Origin: Hyunsoonleella ulvae
Lineage (GTDB): Bacteria > Bacteroidota > Bacteroidia > Flavobacteriales > Flavobacteriaceae
Reading direction: 5' to 3'
DNA length: 64,000 bases
NCBI RefSeq assembly: GCF_016827605.1
Contig: NZ_JAEPJQ010000001.1
Location: 496,001-560,000 of the forward strand
Made by a program: the position numbers and the translations under genes. The notes under the pieces are model-generated. The model had not been told where the DNA came from and did not search any database. It was given only the letters and a program-made list of their open reading frames with translations. The first letter of the stretch is position 1. The number at the start of each line of letters is the position of its first letter. Positions 35,761 through 44,737 of the stretch are shown here, one piece after another.

Positions 35761-36558
35761 ATGGATATTATAGACGCTATCATACTTGGTATTATTCAAG
35801 GACTTACTGAGTTTTTACCTGTATCTTCAAGTGGACATTTAGAACTGGGAAAAGCCATTTTAGGCGATAATTCTGTACCTGAGGAAAGCTTATTGTTTAC
35901 TGTTGTGCTTCATTTTGCAACAGCATTAAGCACCATAGTTGTATTTAGAAAAGACATACTGGACATTATTAAAGGCATTCTAAAATTTAAATGGAATGAG
36001 GATATGCAATTTTTAGCAAAAATTGTGGTGTCGATGCTACCAGCTGTAATTGTAGGTTTATTTTTTGAAGAACAATTAGAAGCTTTATTTGGCGGTAACA
36101 TTTTACTAGTAGGTTGTATGCTAATCATAACAGCTTTACTCCTATTTCTTGCAGACAAGGCGAAAGACACTAATAAAAAGGTAAGTTTTGCCAATGCTTT
36201 TATGATAGGTATTTCTCAAGCCATTGCCATGCTTCCCGGAATTTCACGTTCTGGAGCTACTATTTCAACTTCAGTATTATTAGGAAATGATAAAACCAAA
36301 GCCGCACGTTTCTCATTTTTAATGGTGGTGCCTTTAATTTTTGGAAAGATTGCTAAAGATATTTTAAGTGGCGATATTTCTACTGAAAGTCAAAATTTTA
36401 CGGCCTTATCCATAGGTTTTGTAGCAGCTTTTGTAGCAGGTCTTTTTGCCTGTACTTGGATGATTGCCTTGGTAAAGAAAAGCAAATTATCGTATTTCGC
36501 TATCTACTGTGTTATTGTTGGTGTGATTGCAATTATTGTATCTCTTTTGAATAACTAA
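35761..36558 (+). CDS. uppP: Undecaprenyl-diphosphatase
   Basis: The 265-residue membrane enzyme recycles the C55 lipid carrier by removing a phosphate (BacA/UppP). Both signatures are present: GLTEFLPVSSSGHLEL near the N-terminus, with the catalytic Glu and His, and LPGISRSGATISTS at about 158-171 with the key Arg. There are around seven to eight helices. The stop overlaps the truB start by one base (TAATG), so the two are translationally coupled. It acts in the same cycle as UppS at 20.2 kb. Confidence 0.96.
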   Translation: MDIIDAIILGIIQGLTEFLPVSSSGHLELGKAILGDNSVPEESLLFTVVLHFATALSTIVVFRKDILDIIKGILKFKWNEDMQFLAKIVVSMLPAVIVGLFFEEQLEALFGGNILLVGCMLIITALLLFLADKAKDTNKKVSFANAFMIGISQAIAMLPGISRSGATISTSVLLGNDKTKAARFSFLMVVPLIFGKIAKDILSGDISTESQNFTALSIGFVAAFVAGLFACTWMIALVKKSKLSYFAIYCVIVGVIAIIVSLLNN

Positions 36559-37247
36559 TGACTGCTGAAGATTACCTTTCTGGACAGGTTTTACTCATTG
36601 ATAAACCTTTAAACTGGACGTCATTTCAAGTGGTTAACAAATTGCGTTGGGAAATACGGCAAGCCTTCAACATTAAAAAAATAAAAGTAGGACATGCCGG
36701 CACTTTAGATCCTTTAGCAACAGGGTTATTAGTAATTTGTACAGGCAAAAAAACTAAGGAAATAAATACGTATCAAGGGCAAGTAAAGGAATATACTGGT
36801 ACATTTATATTGGGAAGCACAACCCCTTCTTTTGATTTAGAAACTGAAATAGATAAGACATTTCCAACGGAACACATCACGGAAGATGCAATTCATAACA
36901 CCACTAAGGCTTTTATTGGAGACATTCAACAATTTCCTCCTGTATTTTCAGCTATAAAAAAAGACGGAAAACGTTTGTATGAGTTTGCCAGAGCGGGAGA
37001 AGACGTTGAAATAAAATCGAGAACGGTATCTATTTTAGAATTTGAAATTACTAAAATTAATGACCTCCAACTTGACTTTAGGGTGGTTTGTAGTAAGGGC
37101 ACTTACATTCGTTCCTTAGCTAACGATTTTGGTAAAGCATTAAACTCTGGAGCGCATTTGTCAACTTTAAGACGCACCAAAATTGGAGACTTTAATGTAG
37201 AAAATGGCATGTCTATTGAGGCCTTTATCAGTAGTTTAAAAAACTAA
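36558..37247 (+). CDS. truB: tRNA pseudouridine(55) synthase
   Basis: The 229-residue TruB makes the T-loop pseudouridine 55 in tRNAs. The catalytic Asp51 sits in GHAGTLDPLATGLLV. Further family blocks are QFPPVFSAIKKDGKRLYEFAR and CSKGTYIRSLANDFG. The extra C-terminal PUA domain of some homologues is absent, as is common in Bacteroidota. It overlaps uppP by one base and precedes the TonB-C-like gene. Confidence 0.96.
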   Translation: MTAEDYLSGQVLLIDKPLNWTSFQVVNKLRWEIRQAFNIKKIKVGHAGTLDPLATGLLVICTGKKTKEINTYQGQVKEYTGTFILGSTTPSFDLETEIDKTFPTEHITEDAIHNTTKAFIGDIQQFPPVFSAIKKDGKRLYEFARAGEDVEIKSRTVSILEFEITKINDLQLDFRVVCSKGTYIRSLANDFGKALNSGAHLSTLRRTKIGDFNVENGMSIEAFISSLKN

Positions 37248-37299
37248 AATCTAAATATTTACGTATATTTCAGTGTAAAAACATTGCTAAAACATCGAT

Positions 37300-38022
37300 T
37301 TGAACCTAACAAATCAACATAAAGCCCTATTATTAACACTACTCATTACAGGTACCGTAGTACTCTCTGTTTTTAACTTAAGTTTAAAAAAACAGAATGA
37401 GAGAATGGCCGAAAGCTATTATGAACTAGAACCTGAAAAAGAACTTACCGAGGAAGAAATTAAAGTACTGGAAGCTTTAGAAAACAACAATAATGCTAAA
37501 GCAGAAACCAACAAAGCATTTAACGAAACCAAAAACAACAAACATTTTGCACAAGCTTATAAAACCATTGCGCCTCCTGAGGATTATGAACCTCGCTCTA
37601 ATTCCATAAATAGTGAGGAAGCCTTAGAAAGCTTTAAATCTAAATATAAAAACAACAACCAAGCTAAGCTTAAAAGTGAGGATTTATCATCTTTTAGTAA
37701 AGTAAATGATGTACTAAAAAAACAACAAGGAGAAGGGGCTAATACTAAAAGTACTGTAAGCTATTCGCTAAAAAACCGTGATGATATTTATATTCCTATT
37801 CCCGTGTATCTCTGTGAAACAAGTGGGAAAATTGTAGTAAACATAACGGTAAACGCAAGTGGCAATGTGATTGACGCCTACACAAACACATCATCTACCT
37901 CATCAAATGAATGTTTAATTGAGCATGCACTGCAATATGCTAAAGACTCAAGGTTTAGCAAAGATGCTTCTAAAAAAAGTCAAATAGGCTCAATTACCTT
38001 TAACTTTATAGGCAAACGTTAG
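37300..38022 (+). CDS. Single-span protein with TonB-C-like domain
   Basis: The 240-residue frame begins with TTG (37300); the first ATG would cut off the only membrane helix (about 7-24), so TTG is the likely start. After the helix come a Lys/Glu/Asn-rich periplasmic linker (30-160). The final 75 residues resemble the TonB C-terminal fold (GKIVVNITVNASGNVIDAYT, then ALQYAKDSRFS and GSITFNF). It follows truB by 52 bases. It may be an energy-transducer-like protein for a TonB-dependent receptor, or only share the fold. Its end overlaps the opposing thioredoxin-like gene by 17 bases. Confidence 0.7.
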   Translation: MNLTNQHKALLLTLLITGTVVLSVFNLSLKKQNERMAESYYELEPEKELTEEEIKVLEALENNNNAKAETNKAFNETKNNKHFAQAYKTIAPPEDYEPRSNSINSEEALESFKSKYKNNNQAKLKSEDLSSFSKVNDVLKKQQGEGANTKSTVSYSLKNRDDIYIPIPVYLCETSGKIVVNITVNASGNVIDAYTNTSSTSSNECLIEHALQYAKDSRFSKDASKKSQIGSITFNFIGKR

Positions 38023-38626
38023 AGGGTTCTAGCCTAATTAATATTTCAATAATATCTTCTATTATATTTTTCCCTTTATTGTCATTATACCAATGCTGCA
38101 AATCTTTTTTAAAGCCCTCTGTAAGCATACCATTAATTGCTTTAAATCTATTCACATAACTAGTAGCTTCACTTGGTCTCGGGCCATAAGTATCTATAAC
38201 ATCTCCAGTAGTACTATCAATGATTATGAGTTTAGGAATAGCTTTACTGCCATATGTTAAAAATGCATCCATCAACCGCGGATTTTCATCACGAAGTACT
38301 ACTCTAAAGGTAATATTAGGATTAATTTCGGCAATTTTATTTAAGACAGGCAAAACATGTGCAGCGTCTCCACACCAACTTTCGGCAATTACCAACCAAG
38401 TGATTTTAAGATTGAATTGCAAAAGTTTTGCTCTTGATGAAGCTGGGACTTTTAAAGTTTTATCCCAACGCCTCATGCGTCTATCATTCAACTTTGTATA
38501 GTTTACCAATACTTCTGATTGATTATGACCAGTTGTTGCATTGTTTTGCGTCAATTCTTTCACTAGCGCACGATATGTTTTGTACGACATACTGTGCTTA
38601 ATCCCAGATTCTATAATACGTTTCAT
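38006..38626 (-). CDS. Thioredoxin-fold protein with single active-site Cys (paralogue 1)
   Basis: The 206-residue cytoplasmic protein has the thioredoxin-like segment TWLVIAESWCGDAAHVLPVL, with Cys85 but no second Cys: the CxxC motif is CGDA. The N-terminal 60 residues (YTKLNDRRMRRWDKTLKV) are a helical extension. Flavobacteria widely carry this 'thioredoxin family protein' with the SWCGDA signature; no reaction is known. It may work by a monothiol mechanism. A second copy of the same length lies just upstream. Both end in a short tail containing Cys. Confidence 0.82.
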   Translation of the reverse strand: MKRIIESGIKHSMSYKTYRALVKELTQNNATTGHNQSEVLVNYTKLNDRRMRRWDKTLKVPASSRAKLLQFNLKITWLVIAESWCGDAAHVLPVLNKIAEINPNITFRVVLRDENPRLMDAFLTYGSKAIPKLIIIDSTTGDVIDTYGPRPSEATSYVNRFKAINGMLTEGFKKDLQHWYNDNKGKNIIEDIIEILIRLEPSNVCL

Positions 38627-38720
38627 GATACATACTTTTTAAGACTGTGTGGCAAATTTAATCGGAAGGCTATCGTAATCCGCTGACTTTTATCATGTTT
38701 AAAAAAAACAGGTATATTTT

Positions 38721-38755
38721 AACAAAAAAAGTAGCGCAAAGCGCTACTTTTTATA
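38721..38755 (-). terminator. Rho-independent terminator between the two thioredoxin-like genes
   Basis: A perfect AAAGTAGCGC/GCGCTACTTT stem with loop AAA (38728-38750) is followed on the minus strand by TTTTTTTGTT. It ends the upstream paralogue's transcript. Confidence 0.88.
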
Positions 38756-38777
38756 TTAGTATTAACCTTATTCAACA

Positions 38778-39398
38778 CTAAATACAAACTTCAGGTTTAA
38801 ACCTGCAAAGCATTTTTGTTATATCATCAATAATATTTTGTCCCTTGTTTTTATTATACCAGACTTGTAAAGTTTCCTTAAATTCTGGAGTTAATTTACC
38901 ATATTCGGCTTTATAATTATTTACCAAAGCGGTTGCCTCGCTTGGTCTTGGCCCATAAGAATCCTGAACTTGCCCTGTCTCATTATCAATTACAACCAAC
39001 TTAGCAATAGCTCTACCACCATTAGTTAAAAACATGTCCATAAGCTCTAAATTCTCGTCGCGAAGCACTAATTTTAAATTGATATTGGGATTGAGCTCAG
39101 CTAACTTATTTAAAACAGGAATAACATGTGCTGCATCGCCACACCAGCTTTCCGTAATAACCAACCATGTTGTAGGTGTATTGAACTCTAAAACCTTGGC
39201 TTTAGTAGCTTCCGATACTTTTAAGGTTTTATCCCAACGTTTCATACGGCGAGCATTAAGCTTGGTGTAATTAATTAATGCTTCTGTTTGTTCTATACCT
39301 GTAGTACCGTTAGTCTCTGCCAAAGTGTTTACTAAATCTTTGTAGGCTTTATAAGATATGCTCTTATTTAAACTTTCTTGAATTGTTGGGTGTATCAT
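38778..39398 (-). CDS. Thioredoxin-fold protein with single active-site Cys (paralogue 2)
   Basis: This 206-residue protein has the same architecture as the neighbour at 38006-38626: helical N-terminus with YTKLNARRMKRWDKTLKV, then TWLVITESWCGDAAHVIPVL with Cys86, and a GPRPSEATALVN block near 150. Equal length and colinear similarity point to tandem duplication. A terminator between them means each is transcribed separately, so they may be expressed under different conditions. As in the paralogue, the resolving Cys of ordinary thioredoxins is missing. Confidence 0.82.
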   Translation of the reverse strand: MIHPTIQESLNKSISYKAYKDLVNTLAETNGTTGIEQTEALINYTKLNARRMKRWDKTLKVSEATKAKVLEFNTPTTWLVITESWCGDAAHVIPVLNKLAELNPNINLKLVLRDENLELMDMFLTNGGRAIAKLVVIDNETGQVQDSYGPRPSEATALVNNYKAEYGKLTPEFKETLQVWYNKNKGQNIIDDITKMLCRFKPEVCI

Positions 39399-39592
39399 TT
39401 TCTTTCATTTAATATCTTGTTTGTCTCACTTTTAATAACATCCTTACGAAATGCAATACAATGCTTTTTTTTACCGACCAAATGTGGCATGGGGTGTATT
39501 ATCTTGTTCTTATTTTTAAGAATATTTTACTGAATTTTTGCTTACTAAATATTTAAAAAAAGAGTAACTTTAATCCTTAAAACCATAAACAT

Positions 39593-40156
39593 ATGAATAA
39601 ACAAAGATGTGGCTGGTGCATAGGCGACCCGCTTTATGAGGCATATCACGATGAAGAATGGGGCGTTCCTGTATATGATGATGACACACTGTTTGAATTT
39701 TTAATTTTAGAAACTTTTCAGGCTGGATTAAGTTGGATAACTGTATTACGTAAACGTGAAAACTTTAGAAACGCTTTTGATAATTTTGATTATAAAAAAA
39801 TAGCACTTTACAATCAAGATAAAATAGCTGAATTACTGCAAAACACTGGTATTATTCGTAACAAATTAAAAGTTAACGCTACCGTTACCAATGCCCAAGC
39901 TTTTATTAAGGTACAAGAAGAATTTGGTAGTTTTAGTAAGTACATTTGGGGTTTTGTAAATGGTAAGCCCATAAAAAATGCTTTAACGGATTATAAAAAT
40001 GCACCTGCAAATACAACTTTAAGTGATACAATTAGTAAAGATTTAAAAAAACGGGGGTTTAAGTTTGTAGGTACAACAGTGGTATATGCATACATGCAAG
40101 CTATTGGTATAGTAAACGATCATGAAGTAAGTTGTTTTAGGTATCATGAAGTATAG
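39593..40156 (+). CDS. tag: DNA-3-methyladenine glycosylase I
   Basis: The 187-residue base-excision repair enzyme removes 3-methyladenine from DNA. The zinc ligands are visible: Cys6 and His19 at the N-terminus and the His-x3-Cys pair in DHEVSCF at the C-terminus. The catalytic region LFEFLILETFQAGLSWITVL is intact. Length matches Tag. It overlaps the next gene by 11 bases. Confidence 0.95.
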   Translation: MNKQRCGWCIGDPLYEAYHDEEWGVPVYDDDTLFEFLILETFQAGLSWITVLRKRENFRNAFDNFDYKKIALYNQDKIAELLQNTGIIRNKLKVNATVTNAQAFIKVQEEFGSFSKYIWGFVNGKPIKNALTDYKNAPANTTLSDTISKDLKKRGFKFVGTTVVYAYMQAIGIVNDHEVSCFRYHEV

Positions 40157-40718
40157 TTTTATTTGCCTTTTATGGTTTTCTTTTTCCTTTTCCCAAACTA
40201 AAGATGAAAGGGAAGAGCGTATACCGCTTTCTGAGTTTCCCAAAGTTGCCCAAAACTACTTTAACAATTTCTCTGATAAAGTGAAATACCTAAAATTTTA
40301 TCGTGAGACTGATGGTAATAAAAAAAGCTTTGAGGCAAAGTTTAAAATACACCAACTCTATTACAGTGCAGAGTTTGATACTCTGGGCAAATTGGAAGAT
40401 ATTGAAATAGTAATTAAAAAAAGACATATTCCTCAAGAAGTCTTCACTAAAATCATGACTTTTTTTGATGCCAATTATAAAAAAACACGACTGTTAAAAA
40501 TTCAGAAACAGTATGTAAATTACACTGATGCAAACGATAAAACCTTTATACAACACATTATTGACAACCCTAATGATAGACATACAAATTTTGAAATTAT
40601 TGCCGAAACAAAAACTGATAAACTACGTGAATTAAGCGAATTTACTTTTGACAAAAATGGCAACTTTAAAAGTTCTCGTAAAGTTACCTCATCTTCATAC
40701 GAACATGCGCTATATTAA
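40146..40718 (+). CDS. Small secreted protein of unknown function
   Basis: The 190-residue protein has a signal peptide (MKYSFICLLWFSFSFSQ) and a compact body with repeated beta-strand patterns (KSFEAKFKIHQLYYSAEFDT, EIIAETKTDK) like the PepSY/BLIP-type folds of small periplasmic proteins. I do not recognise a family. It overlaps tag at its start and the next outer-membrane gene by 11 bases at its end, so the three are coupled; the next gene's product is a likely partner. Confidence 0.7.
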   Translation: MKYSFICLLWFSFSFSQTKDEREERIPLSEFPKVAQNYFNNFSDKVKYLKFYRETDGNKKSFEAKFKIHQLYYSAEFDTLGKLEDIEIVIKKRHIPQEVFTKIMTFFDANYKKTRLLKIQKQYVNYTDANDKTFIQHIIDNPNDRHTNFEIIAETKTDKLRELSEFTFDKNGNFKSSRKVTSSSYEHALY

Positions 40719-41388
40719 ATTGTTTATTCTTTTCTTTGGGTTGTATATTACAAATGTAAACTTGTCTGCACAAAATAACTTTACAGGTTTTGGCGAATCG
40801 GTATTAGCAGTAAACCATAAAGCATCACAATCTTACACCGTAAGTTTCGCCCTGGAAGCGCGTTATTTCTTGTATAAAAACAATGCCCTACTGTTAAAGC
40901 AGCAACAAGTTGATTTCGCTCATTTTTCCACCTTACATTTTAACTATAACCATTCTTTGAGTTTAGGTGTTGAATACAGAAATAGGGTTGTATTTAATGA
41001 GGGTTCTAATGAATTAAGACTCACAGAACAGTACAATTACAAAACACAAAAACTAGGTGTACGTTATGGACATCGTTTTAGAAGTGAGCAACGTTTTTTT
41101 GAAAACGAAACCGTTTTTAGGCAGCGCTACCGTTTCGCTGTAGATTTTCCAATAAATGGCGAAAAGTTAGATATTGGTGAGGCTTACCTAGTTAGCACTG
41201 TTGAAAGCTTATTAAGCTTAAGCCAGGCCAATAAACCAGAAACAGATATTAGGTTAGCATCTCAAATAGGTTGGCAAATTACCGAAGATTTAAAATTACA
41301 AACGGGATTAGAATACCGTTTAGGTGCATTTAATGTAGACACGACACATCAACTGTTCTTGTTGACTACTGGAGTTTTAAAGATTTAA
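40708..41388 (+). CDS. DUF2490-like outer-membrane beta-barrel protein
   Basis: Starting at ATG 40708, the protein of about 226 residues has a clean signal peptide (MRYIKLFILFFGLYITNVNL, cleavage near SAQ). Strands alternate aromatic and polar residues (YNYKTQKLGVRYGHRFRSE, ETVFRQRYRF), as in DUF2490 barrels. Twenty residues upstream of that start overlap the previous gene and look unrelated. It probably lies in the outer membrane. Function is unknown. It overlaps the preceding secreted protein by 11 bases. Confidence 0.75.
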   Translation, partial: RYIKLFILFFGLYITNVNLSAQNNFTGFGESVLAVNHKASQSYTVSFALEARYFLYKNNALLLKQQQVDFAHFSTLHFNYNHSLSLGVEYRNRVVFNEGSNELRLTEQYNYKTQKLGVRYGHRFRSEQRFFENETVFRQRYRFAVDFPINGEKLDIGEAYLVSTVESLLSLSQANKPETDIRLASQIGWQITEDLKLQTGLEYRLGAFNVDTTHQLFLLTTGVLKI

Positions 41389-41402
41389 AAAAACAAAGCA
41401 AC

Positions 41403-42032
41403 CTAACCTTTTAACAATTTTAAAAAGTCATCTCTAGACATATCTTCAGCACCTAAACTAGCCAAATGATTGGTAAACACTTGACAATCTATAAGTTTGT
41501 AATTGGTATTTTGAATAAATGTAATAAACCCCACTTTACTCGCATTACTTTCTCTAGAAAACATACTCTCTCCTGTAAAAATCCCATTGCCTAAATCTAT
41601 TCCATATAATCCACCAACAAGTGCATTGTTATTCCATACCTCAATAGATTTTGCATAACCTAATTCATGCATTTCAGTAAAAGCTTCAATCATGGTATTT
41701 GTAATCCAAGTGCCCTGTTGTCCACTACGTTTTGTCTCAGCACACGCTTTAATTACATCAACAAATGCCTTATTAATTGTAACAGAATAACTTTTGTTAC
41801 GTAACACTTGCCGCATACTCTTAGAAATCTTAAGCTTTTTAGGAAACAATACAAAACGCGGGTCTGGACTCCACCATAAAATGGGCTCATCACTTTCAAA
41901 CCAAGGGAAAATACCAGAGCGGTAAGCCAGTAGCAAGCGCGCCACAGACAAATCACCGCCAATAGCCAAAATACCCTCCTCGGTGGCCTCTGAGATATCA
42001 GGAAACCATAACTCGTCAGTTAAGAACTTCAC
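41403..42032 (-). CDS. aat: Leucyl/phenylalanyl-tRNA--protein transferase
   Basis: The 209-residue enzyme adds Leu or Phe to proteins with N-terminal Arg or Lys, marking them for ClpS-ClpAP type degradation. Family blocks LLLAYRSGIFPWFESDEPILWWSP-type (about 32-54), GQQGTWITNTMIEAF and GIDLGNGIFTGESMFS are all present. Length is typical. It follows DUF3127 on the same strand after a terminator. Confidence 0.95.
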   Translation of the reverse strand: MKFLTDELWFPDISEATEEGILAIGGDLSVARLLLAYRSGIFPWFESDEPILWWSPDPRFVLFPKKLKISKSMRQVLRNKSYSVTINKAFVDVIKACAETKRSGQQGTWITNTMIEAFTEMHELGYAKSIEVWNNNALVGGLYGIDLGNGIFTGESMFSRESNASKVGFITFIQNTNYKLIDCQVFTNHLASLGAEDMSRDDFLKLLKG

Positions 42033-42082
42033 TTTAGAATTTAATTTTTCTTGGTCTAATTAAAGACAAATGCAATTTTCTA

Positions 42083-42125
42083 TAAAAATAAGAAACCTCA
42101 ATGCCTTTTAAAAACATTGAGGTTT
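42083..42125 (-). terminator. Rho-independent terminator after the DUF3127 gene
   Basis: A perfect 11-base stem AAACCTCAATG/CATTGAGGTTT (42093-42125) is followed on the minus strand by CTTATTTTTA. It separates DUF3127 from aat. Confidence 0.8.
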
Positions 42126-42187
42126 ATTTTGTAACCTTTCAACTGCGCTTAGGGTAAAATCTAATTGAAAGGAAAAAAATCTTTGAC

Positions 42188-42565
42188 TTAGAATGGTAAA
42201 TCGTCGTGATCTTCTTCTTTTAAATCGCCAGCAGGTTCGAAAGCATCCGCTGGAGGCACTGGAGGCATGTTTTCTCCTGTTGCTACGGGTTGTAATGCTT
42301 CAATTCTCCATCCCTGTACAGAGTTAAAATATTTAGTCTCTCCTTGAGGGTTTACCCATTCTCTACCACGAAGATTAATATTGATTTTTACTTGTTGACC
42401 TACTTGATAATTATTTAGCAAATCAGTCTTATCTTGTACAAACTCAACCAATATATGCTGCGGATATTGCTCTTCTGTAGTTACAACAACCTCTCTTTTT
42501 CTAAATCCGTTGCTCCCAAAAGTTTGGGTTTCCCCAATCATTTTAATGCTTCCTTGAACTTCCAT
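42188..42565 (-). CDS. DUF3127 domain protein, SSB-like
   Basis: The 125-residue protein has an OB-fold pattern (MEVQGSIKMIGETQTFGSNG, KREVVVTTEEQYPQHILVEF, VKININLRGREW) and a disordered tail ending EEDHDDLPF. That tail resembles the acidic tip of SSB proteins, which recruits repair and replication partners. DUF3127 proteins are widespread in Bacteroidota. A role in single-stranded DNA metabolism is an inference from fold and tail, not established. It lies 29 bases downstream of the flavin reductase gene. Confidence 0.82.
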   Translation of the reverse strand: MEVQGSIKMIGETQTFGSNGFRKREVVVTTEEQYPQHILVEFVQDKTDLLNNYQVGQQVKININLRGREWVNPQGETKYFNSVQGWRIEALQPVATGENMPPVPPADAFEPAGDLKEEDHDDLPF

Positions 42566-42594
42566 GTATTCTATAATTTATTTTAATTTGATTT

Positions 42595-43461
42595 CTAACT
42601 TAATAATACTTTCCATGCACTTTGCACATCTCCAAAACTTAAATACTTATGTGCTAGTTTATGCTTCTCTCTGTGGTTAGCTTCTTTTATTTTAGGATAA
42701 CGCTCCCCTATATCACTTATAAAACTGGCAACTTCAGTTTCACTCGGTAATGCTTCTACGTTACCTAACATCCCTAAATCGTTTCCCGTTAAAATCATAC
42801 TGTTTTTCACATGATCTGGAAAACTATCAACCCCTACACCTTTAGCTAAAGGTTTGGGTATTTCAAAAAAACCTTTATTAGCTCTTGTATAAAAACTACC
42901 TCCAGCTCGTGCCACTAAATCCAACTTTTTCTGATCGATGGTACCATCTTCATTTAAAAACTCATCATCTATATGAAATTTAAGCACTTCACAAATCACT
43001 AGATTTCCGGCACCTCCTTCGGTACCTAATGCTACAACTTCGTTAACCTTACATTCAAACTGAATGGGAGATTCCGCAACACGAAATGGTTTTACAACAT
43101 CAGATGCCAACATTGTTAAACCCGCCTTTTCAAACTCATTAACATCTTGAGCGTACTCTGCACTTGCTAGAGACATTTGATACACCAAATCATAATTAAT
43201 CACATTTATAACTACCTCTTTAATAGCTTCAACATTATTCAAGGTGTGTTTCACAGTGTTATCCCTTACACGCCTGGCAGGAGAAAAAATTAACACTGGT
43301 GGATTGGCACTAAACACATTAAAAAAACTAAATGGCGATACGTTTGGGTTTCCATCAGCATCAATAGTACTGGCAAAAGCAATTGGTCTTGGGGCTATAG
43401 CGCTCAACAAAAGACCATGTAATTTACTGGTTGTTAAAGCATTTGGAGTATACGATGCCAT
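42595..43461 (-). CDS. Flavin reductase family protein (FMN-binding split barrel)
   Basis: The 288-residue protein has the flavin-reductase split-barrel core: LLLSAIAPRPIAFASTIDADG at about 17-37, PNVSPFSFFNVFSANPPVLIF after it, and the FMN-contacting NTVKHTLNN. The C-terminal 90 residues add a helical cap, as in the longer Bacteroidota members. It probably uses NAD(P)H and FMN; the partner oxygenase is not apparent. The divergent histidine kinase starts 121 bases away. Confidence 0.88.
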   Translation of the reverse strand: MASYTPNALTTSKLHGLLLSAIAPRPIAFASTIDADGNPNVSPFSFFNVFSANPPVLIFSPARRVRDNTVKHTLNNVEAIKEVVINVINYDLVYQMSLASAEYAQDVNEFEKAGLTMLASDVVKPFRVAESPIQFECKVNEVVALGTEGGAGNLVICEVLKFHIDDEFLNEDGTIDQKKLDLVARAGGSFYTRANKGFFEIPKPLAKGVGVDSFPDHVKNSMILTGNDLGMLGNVEALPSETEVASFISDIGERYPKIKEANHREKHKLAHKYLSFGDVQSAWKVLLS

Positions 43462-43582
43462 TTATTTTTTTCAATTTGAACAAATGTAACCATTCTTACA
43501 CTTATCTAAAAACCGATTTACTAACAAGTTGAACAATAATATTAACAGATTTACATTATATTACAGGTTAAATAATTTTTGA

Positions 43583-44737
43583 ATGATTTTCACTAAATAC
43601 TCCAACTCTTTTCGCTGGATAATGATAGCGCTTTCGTTCATTATCGTAATCTTGATTTTGTGGAATACTTATGTGTTTTTTCAGAACTTTAAGGAAGAAG
43701 AACGGGTAAAGATGGAAAACTGGTCGTTTGCTCAAGATGAACTTATAAAGTCTGACAAAAATACCAACTTAAACCTTACCCTTAAAATCCTACAAAGTAA
43801 CAATACTACACCTATGATTGTTATAAATACAGATGGTAGTATTGATAATCATTCCAATTTAAACGATAATAAAATAAACGACCCTAAATATGTTGAGAAG
43901 ATTGTAAATCGTTTTAAACAGGAAAACGCTCCAATTAATGTGATTATAAATGGAAAAGTACTGCAAACTATTTATTATGGTAATTCCCCTTTACTAAACA
44001 AATTGAAATACTACCCTCTGGCTTTATTATTGATTATTTTTCTTTTCGCAGGTGTGATCTACTTTTTTTATAAGAGCAATAAAAATGCTAGTCAAAATAA
44101 ATTATGGAGTGGTATGGCAAAAGAAACCGCACACCAAATTGGCACACCGCTATCCTCTTTAATTGGGTGGACTGAGTTATTAAAAACCGAAAACGTTAAC
44201 CCTGAATATATTACTGAAATTGAAAAAGATATAGACAGGTTACAAACTATTACAGAACGTTTTAGCAAAATAGGATCGTTACCAACATTAGAAACAACTG
44301 ATATTGTTGAAGAGACTAAACAAGCCTACGAATATTTAAAACGACGTTCTTCAGATTTAGTGGAATTTAATATTATTACTCCTGACGACAATATCCTAGT
44401 AAAAATAAACAAACAACTATATGGGTGGACTATTGAAAACTTAGTTAAAAATGGCATTGACGCTATGAAAGGCAGAGGTAAAATTACCATTGAAATTACA
44501 CAACTAGAACACCATGTAAAAATAAATGTAAGTGATACAGGTAAAGGTATCCCTAAAAAGAATTTTAATACAATTTTTGAACCTGGCTATACTACCAAAA
44601 AGCGAGGTTGGGGTCTAGGTTTATCGCTTACAAAACGTATTGTTGAAGATTTTCATAATGGCAAAATAAAAGTACTAGAATCTACCCTAGGCAAAGGTTC
44701 TACTATACAAATAAGTTTAAACAGAGCGCATCAATGA
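43583..44737 (+). CDS. Membrane sensor histidine kinase
   Basis: The 384-residue kinase has helices at about 13-33 and 146-166 enclosing a small periplasmic sensor loop. The H-box AKETAHQIGTPLSSLIGW carries the phospho-accepting His184. The ATP-binding domain has an N box (LVKNGIDAM), G1 (DTGKGIP) and G2 (GWGLGLSLTKRIV). No HAMP domain is evident, and no response regulator lies next to it, so its partner is elsewhere. It overlaps the next gene by four bases (ATGA), which makes that zinc-ribbon protein a candidate accessory factor. Confidence 0.92.
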   Translation: MIFTKYSNSFRWIMIALSFIIVILILWNTYVFFQNFKEEERVKMENWSFAQDELIKSDKNTNLNLTLKILQSNNTTPMIVINTDGSIDNHSNLNDNKINDPKYVEKIVNRFKQENAPINVIINGKVLQTIYYGNSPLLNKLKYYPLALLLIIFLFAGVIYFFYKSNKNASQNKLWSGMAKETAHQIGTPLSSLIGWTELLKTENVNPEYITEIEKDIDRLQTITERFSKIGSLPTLETTDIVEETKQAYEYLKRRSSDLVEFNIITPDDNILVKINKQLYGWTIENLVKNGIDAMKGRGKITIEITQLEHHVKINVSDTGKGIPKKNFNTIFEPGYTTKKRGWGLGLSLTKRIVEDFHNGKIKVLESTLGKGSTIQISLNRAHQ

